Shown here: positions 28,857-38,637 of the stretch, one piece after another
How positions within the stretch are numbered: position 1 is the first letter of the stretch
Layout: each line of letters opens with the position of its first letter
NCBI GenBank assembly: GCA_017307785.1
Contig: JAFKGI010000014.1
Location: 113,846-177,845, forward strand
Origin: Vulcanimicrobiota bacterium
GTDB lineage: Bacteria > Vulcanimicrobiota > Xenobia > Xenobiales > JADMJV01
Direction: 5' to 3'
DNA length: 64,000 bases
The notes under the pieces: generated by a model
Databases searched by the model: none
What the model was told of the DNA's origin: nothing
Seen by the model: only the letters and a program-made list of their open reading frames with translations
Made by a program: the position numbers and the translations under genes

Positions 28857-30311
28857 ATGTGGACATTTGGCAGAAAAATAGGCCTCAGTTTCTCAATTTG
28901 TTTTTTGATGCTCATTGGGTTCGGCTGGGTGGCTCTGCAGGCCACGGATTCTCTCACGAAGACCAGCTATGCAGTCACTCACTCGCAAAAAGTGTTGGAA
29001 GAATTGGCTAGTTTTCAAAGTAGCTTGAAGGATGCGGAGACGGGTCAACGAGGCTACTTGCTGACCGGCAAGGACTCCTATCTCGAGCCTCATCGGGCAG
29101 CGCTGGCGGCTCTACCCAGATTGTTGGAGAATTTACGCGATTTATGTCGCGAGTCTCCGGAAAAAATGAGAAGAGTTGAAGAGTTGACGCCAAATCTGAA
29201 CGCCAAACTGGCGGAATTGCAGCGAACCATTGATTTGCGAGGGCGCGGCGATAGTGACGGCGCTCTGAAAATCGTCAACAGCGATGAAGGCAAAAAATAC
29301 ATGGACGAGATTCGAGCGCGGATCGAGGGATTGGAGCGCGACGAGCGCGCCCAACTCAAAACCAATGCCGAAGAGGTCGAGCGAGCGGGTCGTCAGGCGC
29401 GTTCCTCGTTGGTTTTGGGCACGTTTGCCGGCCTGGGCGTAATCACTCTACTGGGCATCGTTTTGACGCGTTCCCTGAACCTCCAGATCGGCACGGCGAT
29501 TCAACGCGTTCGCACTTCCTCGGCGGAACTGCAGACGGCAGCCAACCAGCAGGTGATGGGTTCGCGCGAGTCGGCCACCTCCATGGCCGAAATCGCCACC
29601 ACCATGAGCGAGTTGTTGGTGACTTCTCGCCAGATCGCCGACAGCTCCCAACATGTTTCCAGAGTGGCGGAGCAGACCGCCGTCTCGGCTCGCCAGGGTG
29701 AAGGTACGGTTCAGATTGCCAGCGAGTCGGTAGAGGGTATTCGCCGTCAGATGGATCAGGTCGTCAACCACATGCTGGAGCTTGGCAAGAAATCTCAACA
29801 AATCGGTTCGGTGGTGGATATCGTTGGAGAACTCTCGGAGCAGACCAACATTCTGGCTATCAACGCCACGATCGAGGCGGCTGGCGCGGGCGAAGCGGGC
29901 AAGCGCTTTGGAGTGGTCGCTGACGAGATTCGCAAACTGGCCGATCGGGTGGGGCTTTCGGCCAAAGAGATTCGCATGCTGATCGAGGAGATTCGCGGAG
30001 CGGTGAGCACCACCGTCATGGCTACCGAGGCCGGTTCCAAAGCGGTTGAGGCAGGCAATCGTCATTTTGCGGAGGTCACCACGGCTTTCCAGTCCATCGT
30101 CGACACGGTAGGTGGAACAACCGACGCATCCCGTGAGATCGAGTTGTCCACCAAGCAGCAGGCCACCGCCGTGGAGCAAGTGAACGTGGCCATCGCGGCC
30201 GTGGCCCAGTCGGCTCGCGAGAGCGAAGCCAGCTCGGCACAGACCCTGCAGACGGCCTCTGAGCTGAACAAGCTTTCCACCGAACTGCAGCGCATTTTGA
30301 CTTCGGCCTGA
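28857..30311 (+). CDS. CHASE3-type methyl-accepting chemotaxis protein
   Basis: 484-residue chemoreceptor. A first membrane helix (residues 8-28), an extracytoplasmic CHASE3 domain with the signature [19 protein letters not shown] (about residues 61-80) and a second membrane helix (about 183-205) are followed by a long cytoplasmic signalling helix pair. The tip is [19 protein letters not shown] and [19 protein letters not shown], close to but not identical with the usual MCP tip. There is no ordinary HAMP-length linker with clear motifs. It is transcribed away from the che operon, and is the obvious receptor for it (WspA equivalent). Confidence 0.92.
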   Translation: MWTFGRKIGLSFSICFLMLIGFGWVALQATDSLTKTSYAVTHSQKVLEELASFQSSLKDAETGQRGYLLTGKDSYLEPHRAALAALPRLLENLRDLCRESPEKMRRVEELTPNLNAKLAELQRTIDLRGRGDSDGALKIVNSDEGKKYMDEIRARIEGLERDERAQLKTNAEEVERAGRQARSSLVLGTFAGLGVITLLGIVLTRSLNLQIGTAIQRVRTSSAELQTAANQQVMGSRESATSMAEIATTMSELLVTSRQIADSSQHVSRVAEQTAVSARQGEGTVQIASESVEGIRRQMDQVVNHMLELGKKSQQIGSVVDIVGELSEQTNILAINATIEAAGAGEAGKRFGVVADEIRKLADRVGLSAKEIRMLIEEIRGAVSTTVMATEAGSKAVEAGNRHFAEVTTAFQSIVDTVGGTTDASREIELSTKQQATAVEQVNVAIAAVAQSARESEASSAQTLQTASELNKLSTELQRILTSA

Positions 30312-30407
30312 TTTTTTTTCTTGCCAGGCATGAGTCTCCGGCTCTGAGTCGAAGCCTCGGGTTCGGGTCCAAAGGTCCCGTTGGGAAGGGCGCGAAGGAA
30401 CACGGAC

Positions 30408-31625
30408 GTGAGTCACTTGGAGCAGTGGATTGCAGAATTTGCTCGCCGGGGGGATGTAAGCCTCGACGCTCCCCTCAAGTTGCTCAAACAGCACCCCAGT
30501 TTGCCCTGGCTGCAATTGACTCAGTATGGTTTCGCCGCCGGTAGCACTCGGGTCAGTCTGCAAACCTCGTTCCGGCACGTGCGCTTCGATCTGGAGAACT
30601 GGCACCCTGAGCCGGTCGACCTCGAGATTTTGCAAAACTTTCCCGGCAATTGGGAAGATAGCGCCCTGGGGCGGGCACTCAAGTTGCTGCTTCACTACAA
30701 GCCGACAGCTCTCAGTATCTCCTGGCAGGCTGGCGGTCAGTCGGGGGCCTGGGTCATGCGTGCTGGAGCGCCCCGCCAGACTTACACCGCCCCCCAAAGG
30801 CGAGTCGACGCCCTGATGGTGCACGTGAGTTGGAAGCCCGCGGCGGTGTCCTCCTGGCGAACTCTGGAAAAGCGCCACGCCGCACTGCTGGCGGAATACG
30901 TCAAACGCACCCACTTCGCGCCGCAACCCATCTTGATGCAGGGCCGGGTGCAGTCCAGTGACCTGGAGTTGAGCATTGTGCAGAGTCGCTCCCACCTGGT
31001 GACGGCCGTGATGGCGGAGCCAAAAGACGACGCCATCGCTTGCGCGCCTCCGATCATCTACAATCCGTACGAGGTGGAGTTGAACGGCCAGTCCCTCTAT
31101 TCCAGCGCTCAGGTCAGCGAGGGTTTGCGGGGACGCTCGCGCGTAGCGCGCTATCGATTGCTCTCGGAGAGGGCTTTCGAGTCGGTGCACTATGACTGTG
31201 GCGAAGTCAATCTGTCTCGCCTCAACCTGGAGCACCCCGAGTTGCTGGTGGCTTATGATATGCACGAGGCTCCTCGCTCCTTCAGGCGACTGGCGCTGAG
31301 AGGCACCCAAGCGTACCTGTTACCGATGCGACGCGTGGGTCCGGCCTGGATGGTGCGCTACTCCATTCGCCCCTTCCGCGTCAGCCGACTGTTTTGCGTT
31401 CCCCGCGAGGCGCGCCCCGGAACCGGCTTTCTGCTGCCCGTTCACCACGGGGTTTGTCTCTCTCCGATCGTGCTGAACGGAGTGGCTCAGGGGACGCTGG
31501 TGGTAGCAACCTGTCCTAATAGTCTGAAATACGACGACACCGGCCTTCAGTTGCAGGCAGACCCCGCGTTGAGCCGCTGGCAGGAGCAGATTCAGCGAGA
31601 AGTGCTAGAGCATTCCGTCCAGTAG
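30408..31625 (+). CDS. Degenerate GHKL-like protein (paralogue of the gene at 61137)
   Basis: About 405 residues from a GTG at 30408 with AAGGA upstream; the frame is open to 30381. It aligns along its length with the protein at 61137: WLQLTQYGFAAGSTRVSLQT against WVLKVIQAVVAAGASELSVR, then LGRALKLLLHYKP, DALMVHVSWKP and a C-terminal GVCLSPIVLN...ATCPNSLKYDDTGLQL. The first motif sits where Hsp90/MutL-type ATPases have the N-box (E...N...DAGA), but the catalytic Glu and Asn are absent. No signal or membrane helix. Function unknown; probably a non-catalytic GHKL relative. Convergent with plsC, overlapping it by 21 bases. Confidence 0.6.
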   Translation: MSHLEQWIAEFARRGDVSLDAPLKLLKQHPSLPWLQLTQYGFAAGSTRVSLQTSFRHVRFDLENWHPEPVDLEILQNFPGNWEDSALGRALKLLLHYKPTALSISWQAGGQSGAWVMRAGAPRQTYTAPQRRVDALMVHVSWKPAAVSSWRTLEKRHAALLAEYVKRTHFAPQPILMQGRVQSSDLELSIVQSRSHLVTAVMAEPKDDAIACAPPIIYNPYEVELNGQSLYSSAQVSEGLRGRSRVARYRLLSERAFESVHYDCGEVNLSRLNLEHPELLVAYDMHEAPRSFRRLALRGTQAYLLPMRRVGPAWMVRYSIRPFRVSRLFCVPREARPGTGFLLPVHHGVCLSPIVLNGVAQGTLVVATCPNSLKYDDTGLQLQADPALSRWQEQIQREVLEHSVQ

Positions 31626-32234
31626 TCGACGGACGGCCTGGAAGCTCTGCTCCTGAATCTTCTGCAGGCGCTCACGGCTGGTTCCCGACAAGTGGTCGAA
31701 ATGGAGAGGCCCACCGAAGCGCACGTGGATGGGCCTGCGCTTTGGCTTGCGGGAGCGGTCCTCCAGCAGATTGCGAGTGCCAACCAGAGCAGCCGGAATG
31801 ACCGGAACGCCGGCATGATGGGCCAGCATCGCCATGCCCACATGCCAGGAGCCCATGGCGCCCCCGTCGTTGCGAGTTCCTTCCGGGAAGAGGCATACGA
31901 TACGCCCCTGGCTCAGAAGGTCCAGAGCCAGTCTCAGGGATTTCCGGTCGGCCTGCCCTCGCTCCACGGGAAAAGCGCCGAGAGCCTGGATGACTTTGCC
32001 TAACACGGGATAATCAAAGAGTTCCTTCTTGGCCATGAAGTGCAATTGTCGATGGCGCAAGCTGCAGCCCAGGACTGGAGGATCAAGCCAGGAGCAGTGA
32101 TTGGAAACGATCAGGCGGCCGCCCGTGCTGGGGACGTTTTCCAGCCCCTCCACCCGCAGTCCCTGAAGAACGCGGAAAGAAGAGCGCAGAACCCCCTGAG
32201 CGACCCGATAGAAAGGAGAGGCGTCGCCGGCCAA
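31605..32234 (-). CDS. plsC: 1-acyl-sn-glycerol-3-phosphate acyltransferase (PlsC family)
   Basis: 209-residue acyltransferase. The catalytic NHCSWLDP (HX4D) motif, the second motif around GAFPVERG, the phosphate-binding FPEGTRN and the block VPVIPAALVGT are all present in order. It should acylate lysophosphatidic acid or a related lipid at the inner membrane. It lies 3 bases downstream of speD, forming a two-gene unit, although the two reactions are not obviously connected. A second plsC in the genome cannot be excluded, so the precise substrate is unproven. Confidence 0.88.
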   Translation of the reverse strand: MAGDASPFYRVAQGVLRSSFRVLQGLRVEGLENVPSTGGRLIVSNHCSWLDPPVLGCSLRHRQLHFMAKKELFDYPVLGKVIQALGAFPVERGQADRKSLRLALDLLSQGRIVCLFPEGTRNDGGAMGSWHVGMAMLAHHAGVPVIPAALVGTRNLLEDRSRKPKRRPIHVRFGGPLHFDHLSGTSRERLQKIQEQSFQAVRRLLDGML

Positions 32235-32237
32235 GCG

Positions 32238-33023
32238 TCAGTCCACCAGATTGCGTCCGTGAAACAGTTCCTGGATCTCCCGCTGCAGCTGAGTCTCGAT
32301 GCGAACGCGCTGCTTGGAGGGTAGGTTGACCGCCTTTTCGCCAAACAAGTAGTTGTCCAGGTCAAAGTCCTTCAGGTGCATCTTGGTGTGAAACAAGTTC
32401 TCCTGGTAGACGTTGACGTCCAACATCGAGTAAGTCTGGCGGATCGTCTTGGAGAGATACTCCTGAATCGAGTTGATCTTGTGATCGATGTAATGTTTCT
32501 TGCCCTTGATGTCTCGGGTGAAGCCGCGCACGCGATAGTCGGTGACGACGATGTCGGACTCGAAACTCTCGATGAGAAAATTCAGGGCTTTCAGAGGCGA
32601 GATGACGCCGCAGGTGGCCACGTCGATATCGGCTCGAAAGGTGGCAATACCGTTGTGAGGATGGGTTTCCGGGTAGGTGTGGACGGTGATGTGACTCTTG
32701 TCTAAGTGGCCGACCACTGCTTCCGAATGCAGACCGTTGGAATGCAGCACCGGCTGCTCGGAGATGAGCATCGTCACCGAGGCTCCCTGAGGGTCATAGT
32801 CCTGACGGGCGATGTTGAGAATGTTCGCGCCCACGATATGCGCGACTTCCGTCAGGATCGAGGTGAGACGGTCAGCGTTGTAGCACTGGTTGATGTACTC
32901 GATATAGGCGGTGCGTTGCTCCGGCGTAACCGCGTAGCAGATATCGTAGATGTTGAAGCTGAGGGATTTGGTAAGATTGTTGAAGCCTTGCAGCTTCAAC
33001 TTGGATAGATTCGGCGAACTCAT
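32238..33023 (-). CDS. speD: S-adenosylmethionine decarboxylase proenzyme
   Basis: 261-residue enterobacterial-type (class 1A) SpeD, which makes decarboxylated SAM for spermidine synthesis. The self-cleavage site is visible in [14 protein letters not shown], with Ser110 becoming the pyruvoyl group. Other conserved blocks are [12 protein letters not shown] near the N terminus, [40 protein letters not shown] and [18 protein letters not shown]. The length matches the E. coli enzyme (about 264). No spermidine synthase gene is in the window. It is noticeably richer in Ile, Asn and Tyr than its neighbours, as expected for this conserved family. Confidence 0.95.
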   Translation of the reverse strand: MSSPNLSKLKLQGFNNLTKSLSFNIYDICYAVTPEQRTAYIEYINQCYNADRLTSILTEVAHIVGANILNIARQDYDPQGASVTMLISEQPVLHSNGLHSEAVVGHLDKSHITVHTYPETHPHNGIATFRADIDVATCGVISPLKALNFLIESFESDIVVTDYRVRGFTRDIKGKKHYIDHKINSIQEYLSKTIRQTYSMLDVNVYQENLFHTKMHLKDFDLDNYLFGEKAVNLPSKQRVRIETQLQREIQELFHGRNLVD

Positions 33024-33101
33024 AAGCTTGGGAGCGCTTCAAGCCCATCCCCCTTTGCCCTTCCAGGACATGGGATTTGACCGCCGAACCTTTGGGGCCG
33101 C

Positions 33102-35537
33102 ATGCCCGACCTCAAGGAGCCTCTCGACCCCCGTACCCTGGGGCCGCCTGCTTTGAGCAGGCCCGCCCGGCGCTGGCCCGTGGCCGTCTGGTGTTTCCAT
33201 ATCTTGCTTTTCGCGGCGGCTTTGCTTCTGCTGCGACAGGCTCCGTCCGGAAGGTTGGAAGAACTGCTGCCTGCGGACACCCAGGCGGATCTGCGCGTAC
33301 TCAAGGAAGACCTACCTTTTCCGGACGACCTGTTTTTGTTCGTGCGTGGCGGCAATGCGCGCGCCCGCGAAGTCTTCTTGGACGAACTGGACACTCAGCT
33401 GGCACGTCGCAGCGACCTGTTTCCGGACCGGCTTTTTCGACTCGATCTGCGGCCCATTCAGCCTTACCTGCTGCTCTATCTGGAGGAAGATCAGGTTCGC
33501 GGCCTGGCCAACCTGATGCACTCCATGCAGCCGCAGTTCGAACGCGGTGGTAGTCTGCTCGGCTGGGCCACCGTCAAGGCCGGAAAGAAGCCGGAAGGTC
33601 TGCAGGCCTTCTACTTCGAGCAGTTGCAGACCAGCATGAAGAGTCGCGGGCGCGCCCCCTGGCTCAATCCTCTCGACAGCCTGCTGTCCAAAGCGGATGC
33701 TGAACTGATCCGGCCCTTCTGGAATGGTCAGCCGGTCCGCTATCTGACCCTCGAGAACGAGACTCACCTGATGCTGGTTCGGCCCGCCAATGACAATGCG
33801 GTGGCCGAGATGCGGCAGATCGTCCACGAAGTGGCCGGGCGCCATCCAGAGATCGATGTGGAGTTGACCGGAAGCCTGGCAGTGGTCGGGGAGCAGCGCC
33901 GGGCGGTCGCCCACGAACTCGGTCTGGCGGCGGGGATCCTGAGTTTGGCGCTGCTGCTGGCTTCGGTGGCCGGTCTGGTGCCGCTGAGGCGGCTGTTGCT
34001 GGCATCGGTATCGGTTACGGCCGGCTTTGCGGCCAGTTGCGGCCTGGGCGCGTGCTTGTTGGGACAGGGCCCGATCTGGCTGACTGCCCAGGCGCTGGTG
34101 GGTTTGCTGGCCGGCTATCAGGCACTTCACTACGCTATCGACCGTGATTTGCGCCACGTCTTCCGGTTGGGAGTGGTGGCGGTTTGCGGATTTCTGGCAG
34201 TGGCACTGGTTCCTCTCGCTCCTCCGGCCCAGTTGGGCGGTGCCTGCGCTCTGGGCGTTGCTCTTTGCACCCTCTGCTTGACGCTGGCCATCCCGGCTTC
34301 CGATCAGTTGGGTTGGATTCCGCCGGATCGAAGCGCCCCCACCATGCTCTCTCGCTTTTGGCCGGGGCGGCGGCCGACCCGGGCCATTCTGGCGGTCACG
34401 GCCGTGCTGGCCTTGACCTGCCTGGGTTTGGGCCGGAAGTACCGCTTTTCGGCCGATCCCCTTGCTCCGCTGGACACCAGCGCTCCCAGTTTGCGCACCG
34501 AGAGAGAGCTGCAGATCAACGGTAAAACCTCGCTCTTCGCTCTGGTGGTGGCGCCCGACATCGCGCGGGCCAGTGCCGTCTGCGAGGCTTTGGAGAGCCT
34601 GCCGCATGTGGGGGAAACTTTGTGTCTGGCCAAGTTTCTGCCCCGTGACCCCAGCCCCGCCAAGGCCCGAGCCATTGAGGAAATCGCCAGCGTGGCCAAG
34701 AAGGCGCGCCTCCCAACCGCTATACCGGTCGAGACGGCGGCCGACTTGATTCGCCTGGGTCAGGCCTTTCCGCCCCGTCCCGGGGAGCCCGATCTGGCCA
34801 AGGGGCTGGGTCCGGGCGGGATTCAGGACGCGTTGCGCTCTTTTCAAACTCACTTGCTGGAAGATCTCAAACACCTGTTCCGCCTGATGGCCGACCAGAA
34901 AGGGGAGGCCTTTCCCCTGAAGCTTCTGCCCAGCGGCCTGCAGCAGCGCCTGATGAGCCAGAAGGGGCACGTAGCCGTGCTGGTGTTTCCGAAGGTCGGT
35001 CCGGAACAGAACATGGAAGCGTTTGTGGAAGAGCTGCGTCATTCGGCCTCGAGGGTCGGAGGCCCGTCCGTCATGGCCGCCGACCTGGGCTGGTTGACTC
35101 GTCGCTCTTTGCGAATGGTGCCGTGGGCCCTGGCCATGGGGATGGTGGTGGGCCTCACGCTGGTGCTGCGCAGTCCGTGGCGAGCCGCCCTGGTGGTGGC
35201 GGGTCCGGCGCTGGCGGTGCTTTTCACTCAAACCAGCCTGGCCTTCTATCACGTGTCCCTGAACTTTCTCACCTGGCCGGCACCCATCGTGGTTTTGCTG
35301 CTGGGGGTTTCCATCGCCGTCAGTACTTTGCGTCGACCGCACGCCTCCTTGCGGGCCCTGGCTCCGGCCGTGTGCACGCTGGCGGTGGCCCTGACGATGA
35401 TGTTATCGGTTCACCCCGGTCTGGCCGGCCTGGGGCTGGTGATGTCCTTGGGGATGGGCTTCAATTTGCTGATCGCGGTGGTGGTGCTGCCGGCTGCTCA
35501 GTCCTTTATTCGCGCCTTGAGCGGTCGTAAATTGTAA
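33102..35537 (+). CDS. MMPL/RND-superfamily exporter
   Basis: 811-residue membrane protein in two halves. Each half has one helix, a large extracytoplasmic domain and a group of five helices: helix 1 at about residues 27-45 and helices 2-6 at 270-400, then a second start near 427 and helices near 660-805. The first domain includes ELLPADTQADLRVLKEDLPF, typical of the MMPL family, which exports lipids or other hydrophobic molecules. With the acyltransferase gene nearby (other strand), a lipid or acyl-polyene substrate is conceivable but unproven. Confidence 0.82.
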   Translation: MPDLKEPLDPRTLGPPALSRPARRWPVAVWCFHILLFAAALLLLRQAPSGRLEELLPADTQADLRVLKEDLPFPDDLFLFVRGGNARAREVFLDELDTQLARRSDLFPDRLFRLDLRPIQPYLLLYLEEDQVRGLANLMHSMQPQFERGGSLLGWATVKAGKKPEGLQAFYFEQLQTSMKSRGRAPWLNPLDSLLSKADAELIRPFWNGQPVRYLTLENETHLMLVRPANDNAVAEMRQIVHEVAGRHPEIDVELTGSLAVVGEQRRAVAHELGLAAGILSLALLLASVAGLVPLRRLLLASVSVTAGFAASCGLGACLLGQGPIWLTAQALVGLLAGYQALHYAIDRDLRHVFRLGVVAVCGFLAVALVPLAPPAQLGGACALGVALCTLCLTLAIPASDQLGWIPPDRSAPTMLSRFWPGRRPTRAILAVTAVLALTCLGLGRKYRFSADPLAPLDTSAPSLRTERELQINGKTSLFALVVAPDIARASAVCEALESLPHVGETLCLAKFLPRDPSPAKARAIEEIASVAKKARLPTAIPVETAADLIRLGQAFPPRPGEPDLAKGLGPGGIQDALRSFQTHLLEDLKHLFRLMADQKGEAFPLKLLPSGLQQRLMSQKGHVAVLVFPKVGPEQNMEAFVEELRHSASRVGGPSVMAADLGWLTRRSLRMVPWALAMGMVVGLTLVLRSPWRAALVVAGPALAVLFTQTSLAFYHVSLNFLTWPAPIVVLLLGVSIAVSTLRRPHASLRALAPAVCTLAVALTMMLSVHPGLAGLGLVMSLGMGFNLLIAVVVLPAAQSFIRALSGRKL

Positions 35538-35599
35538 TCGGGCAGAAGGCCGAAGCAGCCCGCTGGGGTATAACCCTGAGAAAAGGAGTGGCCTGGTAG

Positions 35600-36079
35600 A
35601 TGTTCTTTTTGGCAGTCTGTTTTGGATCTCTGGTGTTGGGTCTGATGGTAGCTTACATTTATGCCAAAATGCTGGCGGACCGAGGGGATCCGGGTGTCGA
35701 AGACGTGATGAAGAACACCGCCGTCAATGCGACCGTCATCATCGCTATGGCGGTTTTGATGCTGGGTCCCGGTTCCGGGCCGACTCCCTGGTTCAAGCAG
35801 CCCCCGGTCAGGTCGCTCTACATGTCCATCTCCAAGAATTTGAAGCCCAAGGACAAAAAGGGCAACGGCTGGCTGGCTCCTCAGTCCTTTGACAAGAAAG
35901 AAGCGAAAGCGGCGGCCTGGATGTATGGCCTGATCCACAAGGGGCTGACCTCGGCCATCTGTGCCGGCGTGCTGGGCCTGTGTGCCGCCCTGGCGGCCCG
36001 ACCCATTGGATCCAAGATCAGCGGTGGCGGGGGAGGCGGCGGCTATGTTCCGCCCGGACCGGGCCGGAGACCCTTCTAG
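35600..36079 (+). CDS. Small membrane protein of unknown function
   Basis: 159 residues with a good GGAG ribosome-binding site eleven bases before the ATG. Predicted helices lie at residues 2-24, 43-62 and 118-136, with a positively charged middle loop (KNLKPKDKKGNG) and a glycine-rich tail (SGGGGGGGYVPPGPGRRPF) of the kind that is often disordered. No family is recognised. The gene follows the MMPL exporter by 62 bases and its stop abuts the stop of the convergent kinase gene. Confidence 0.6.
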   Translation: MFFLAVCFGSLVLGLMVAYIYAKMLADRGDPGVEDVMKNTAVNATVIIAMAVLMLGPGSGPTPWFKQPPVRSLYMSISKNLKPKDKKGNGWLAPQSFDKKEAKAAAWMYGLIHKGLTSAICAGVLGLCAALAARPIGSKISGGGGGGGYVPPGPGRRPF

Positions 36080-36080
36080 G

Positions 36081-37856
36081 CTACTTTGGTTTCCCTTTGG
36101 GCGGCTTGACCAGCTTGAAGGGGATCTTGCGCTTATCCTTGGCTTTGACCGTGACCTTGGTCTGAAACGGCTGGAAGCCCTTGGCGCTGACTTTCAGAGT
36201 GTGTTCGCCCACTCGAAGAGAGACGGGAGTGCCGGCTTTGTAAGGCTCTGAGGGCTTATTGTCGATACTCAGCATCAGTTCGGCTTTGGCCGGACCCCCG
36301 TTGAGCATGACTTCCCCGCTTTGCAGCATCGGCCACACATAGTAACCTGCAATTCCAAAGCCGATCAGAAGGAACAGGGAGATCAGATTGTTCCAGTTGA
36401 ACGAACTGGGCTTTTTTGGCTTGACGATTTCCATGGTGCGGCTTTGCCCGCGCAAGGCCGAAGGCACATGCTCAGGAAACTCGGTGGGACGTTTGCGCAC
36501 GCCCGAGGCACCCAGCCGCTCCTCCAGGCTGGGCGGCGCAACCGGAGGGGGTTCCGGCTCTGGCGCCGCCTCGTCCTGTAGTTCGACCAGATCGAGTTCG
36601 CCTTCCACCGGCGCGAAGTGCAGGGAGTCGGGGGCGAAGCGGGCCGTCTCGAAGTCGGTGCGCAGCTTGCCGACGGGACAGGCCACCAGCATGCTGTAGA
36701 GGCGGTCCATATTTCGGCAGGCGAGACCCCCCAGTTCTGGTCTGGTTTCCGCCCAGATTCGGTCGAGTTTGAAGACCCCCGTCACCACGCAAGCGCTCAG
36801 ATTGTCCAGCGCGAACTGTTTGACCGCGGCATTGGCGGCTTCCACCGCCAGCAGTGGCCGCGAGTAGATGGCCAGGACCGAATCCGCCAGCCATTCCAGA
36901 CTGCTGGCCATGGCGGCGTTCAGCAGATTCTCCAGAGCTCTCTTGGCCTCGGGTTCAGGAGGGGAGGTGCACAGAACGGCTGTTACAGGGTCGATCGCTT
37001 CTTCCACCACCAGCACGTCCGGCAGAGCTTCATCCGAGAATTCCTCGCCCGCTGGCTCGGCGGCCTCGAGGATGGCGGGCATCTCTTCGATCGACTGCTC
37101 GCTGAGGAATTCGCCCAGTTGGCGAGCAAAAATGCCCGCCTGCGGGCGCTCGTCGCGCTGCTTGGAAAGGGCTCGCAGAATCAGATCCGAGAGTTCGACG
37201 GGAATCTCGGCGTTGACGTTATCGGGTCGGCTTACCGAGCTCCAGTTGCCGTTGCGAAACGGATTGATGCCGGTCAAAAGTTCGTAGAGGACGGCCGCCG
37301 CCGAGAAAGTATCGGCTCGTCCGTCCACTCCCTCGCGCATGACCATTTCCGGCGCCAGATATTCGGGACTGCGCTCGACCGGTTCATCGCGGACGTAGGC
37401 CATGCCGAAGCCGCACAAGATTGCCTGGCCGTCGGCGTCGAGGAGAATGTTGGCCGGCTTCACGTCGCAGTGGAGCACGCCGTTGTCGTGAGCAAACTGG
37501 AGGGCGCTGCAGGTTTGCATGACGAGACGGACGGATTGGCGCCATTCGGGAAGTCTCTTCTGGTCGATTCGTTCCTGCAGGTCGCCGCCCGGAAGAAGCT
37601 CCATCAGCAAGTAGTGCTTGCCCTCATCGAAGCCATCCTGAAGGACTTCCACAATGTTTCGGTGGCGCAGGGCAAAAGCAGCTTGAGCTTCCCTCAGGAA
37701 CGAGCGAATCGTCTCCTGGTCTGACCAGATATCGCTACTGAAGACCTTCAGAGCTACGTTATGCCCGGCCTCGCCCTCCTGAGCCAGATACACTTTGCCC
37801 AGCGAGCCGCTGCCCAATTCGCGCTCTATGTGAAAGGGACCGAGGCGTTTCAACAC
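36081..37856 (-). CDS. PEGA-domain Ser/Thr kinase with altered DFG motif
   Basis: 591 residues. Residues 1-270 are a Hanks-type kinase: P-loop ELGSGSLGKVYLA, Lys in NVALKVF, HCDVKPANILLD around residue 130, APE motif YLAPEM. The magnesium-binding DFG reads GFG (ILCGFGMAYV, near residue 148), so activity is doubtful. Residues about 300-430 (DSVLAIYSRPLLAVEAANAA, ACVVTGVFK, CRNMDRLYSMLVACPVGKL) resemble a degenerate class III cyclase homology domain. A membrane helix (about 490-513) and a C-terminal PEGA domain (VSLRVGEHTLKVSAKGFQPF) follow, placing PEGA outside the cytoplasm. It is likely a regulatory pseudokinase or a weakly active one. Confidence 0.85.
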   Translation of the reverse strand: MLKRLGPFHIERELGSGSLGKVYLAQEGEAGHNVALKVFSSDIWSDQETIRSFLREAQAAFALRHRNIVEVLQDGFDEGKHYLLMELLPGGDLQERIDQKRLPEWRQSVRLVMQTCSALQFAHDNGVLHCDVKPANILLDADGQAILCGFGMAYVRDEPVERSPEYLAPEMVMREGVDGRADTFSAAAVLYELLTGINPFRNGNWSSVSRPDNVNAEIPVELSDLILRALSKQRDERPQAGIFARQLGEFLSEQSIEEMPAILEAAEPAGEEFSDEALPDVLVVEEAIDPVTAVLCTSPPEPEAKRALENLLNAAMASSLEWLADSVLAIYSRPLLAVEAANAAVKQFALDNLSACVVTGVFKLDRIWAETRPELGGLACRNMDRLYSMLVACPVGKLRTDFETARFAPDSLHFAPVEGELDLVELQDEAAPEPEPPPVAPPSLEERLGASGVRKRPTEFPEHVPSALRGQSRTMEIVKPKKPSSFNWNNLISLFLLIGFGIAGYYVWPMLQSGEVMLNGGPAKAELMLSIDNKPSEPYKAGTPVSLRVGEHTLKVSAKGFQPFQTKVTVKAKDKRKIPFKLVKPPKGKPK

Positions 37857-37913
37857 TGGCCCGTCTTAAACACCCGTAGGCCTTGTCCTGGCGTTGGCGT
37901 AAAACAGTTGCGG

Positions 37914-38627
37914 TTACAACTGCTCCTGTTGATGAAGCACGTTCACCAGATCGCGCAGGTTGGAGCTATCGACCCGCACCAATCCATGATGGGCATCATC
38001 CAGTTCTGCTACCGTGACCAGTCCGGCCAACATAAGGCCTATGACGGAAAGGCTTAACACCGGGTGTCTGGCGCCCAGGCCAAGAGCCAGAGAGGCCGCC
38101 AGGCACTGGGCCAGCAGCAGCAGTGCCATGGGCAGGGGCAGATGTTCATTCAGGGCATAGAAGCAGCGGAAATGCAGGGAGATCATGTGGTTGATGGCCT
38201 CGCGCAAGGCGATTCCCTGGGCTTCGCTGATGACGTGATTGGTCATCAGTTCTCCGCATAGTTTGTAGAGTTGGTCCTGAAGCCCCGAGATGTCGCCGGC
38301 CCGGGCCTGGCCGAGCTTGGCGTCCAGATAGGCGATCAGCAATAGTCGCATCTGCTGGCGCTGGGATTGGGGCAGAGACTCCAGGACGCGATAGACGTGG
38401 GCGATGCTGTCTGCTTCTTCGTGAACCAGTTCGATGCGCTGGTGATAGACCTGGTTGGCTTGCTGCAAGGTGAGACCCAGGAAGAGGCCGACCCAAATCA
38501 ACAGCACGGTCTCGAGGCTGGGGACTCCCAGGATGGTCCTGGACAAACGCATTCCCGCCAGATATGCCAGCAGCAGCGCCACCAGCAGTCCGAAGTAGAT
38601 AGACGGGCTATCGTAGGTCCACTGCAT
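37914..38627 (-). CDS. DUF4239-like (bestrophin-like) membrane protein
   Basis: 237 residues with four hydrophobic helices: about 10-28, 38-56, 168-187 and 193-210. The soluble helical part between the second and third contains RIELVHEEADSIAHVYRVLESLP, resembling the DUF4239 or bestrophin-like pattern (helix with E-A-x-x-L-x-x-x-Y). Such proteins are suspected to form channels, but no function is established. It is separated from the kinase gene downstream by 57 bases on the same strand. Confidence 0.55.
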   Translation of the reverse strand: MQWTYDSPSIYFGLLVALLLAYLAGMRLSRTILGVPSLETVLLIWVGLFLGLTLQQANQVYHQRIELVHEEADSIAHVYRVLESLPQSQRQQMRLLLIAYLDAKLGQARAGDISGLQDQLYKLCGELMTNHVISEAQGIALREAINHMISLHFRCFYALNEHLPLPMALLLLAQCLAASLALGLGARHPVLSLSVIGLMLAGLVTVAELDDAHHGLVRVDSSNLRDLVNVLHQQEQL

Positions 38628-38637
38628 TCTACGGATT

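Noticed and set aside
29448..31310. A 620-codon minus-strand frame spanning the end of the chemoreceptor and the GHKL-like gene
   Set aside because: It covers two real plus-strand genes and has no domain; typical shadow frame.
33312..35342. A 676-codon minus-strand frame opposite the MMPL exporter
   Set aside because: Arg/Gln/Gly-rich composition without any motif, wholly inside a recognisable exporter gene.
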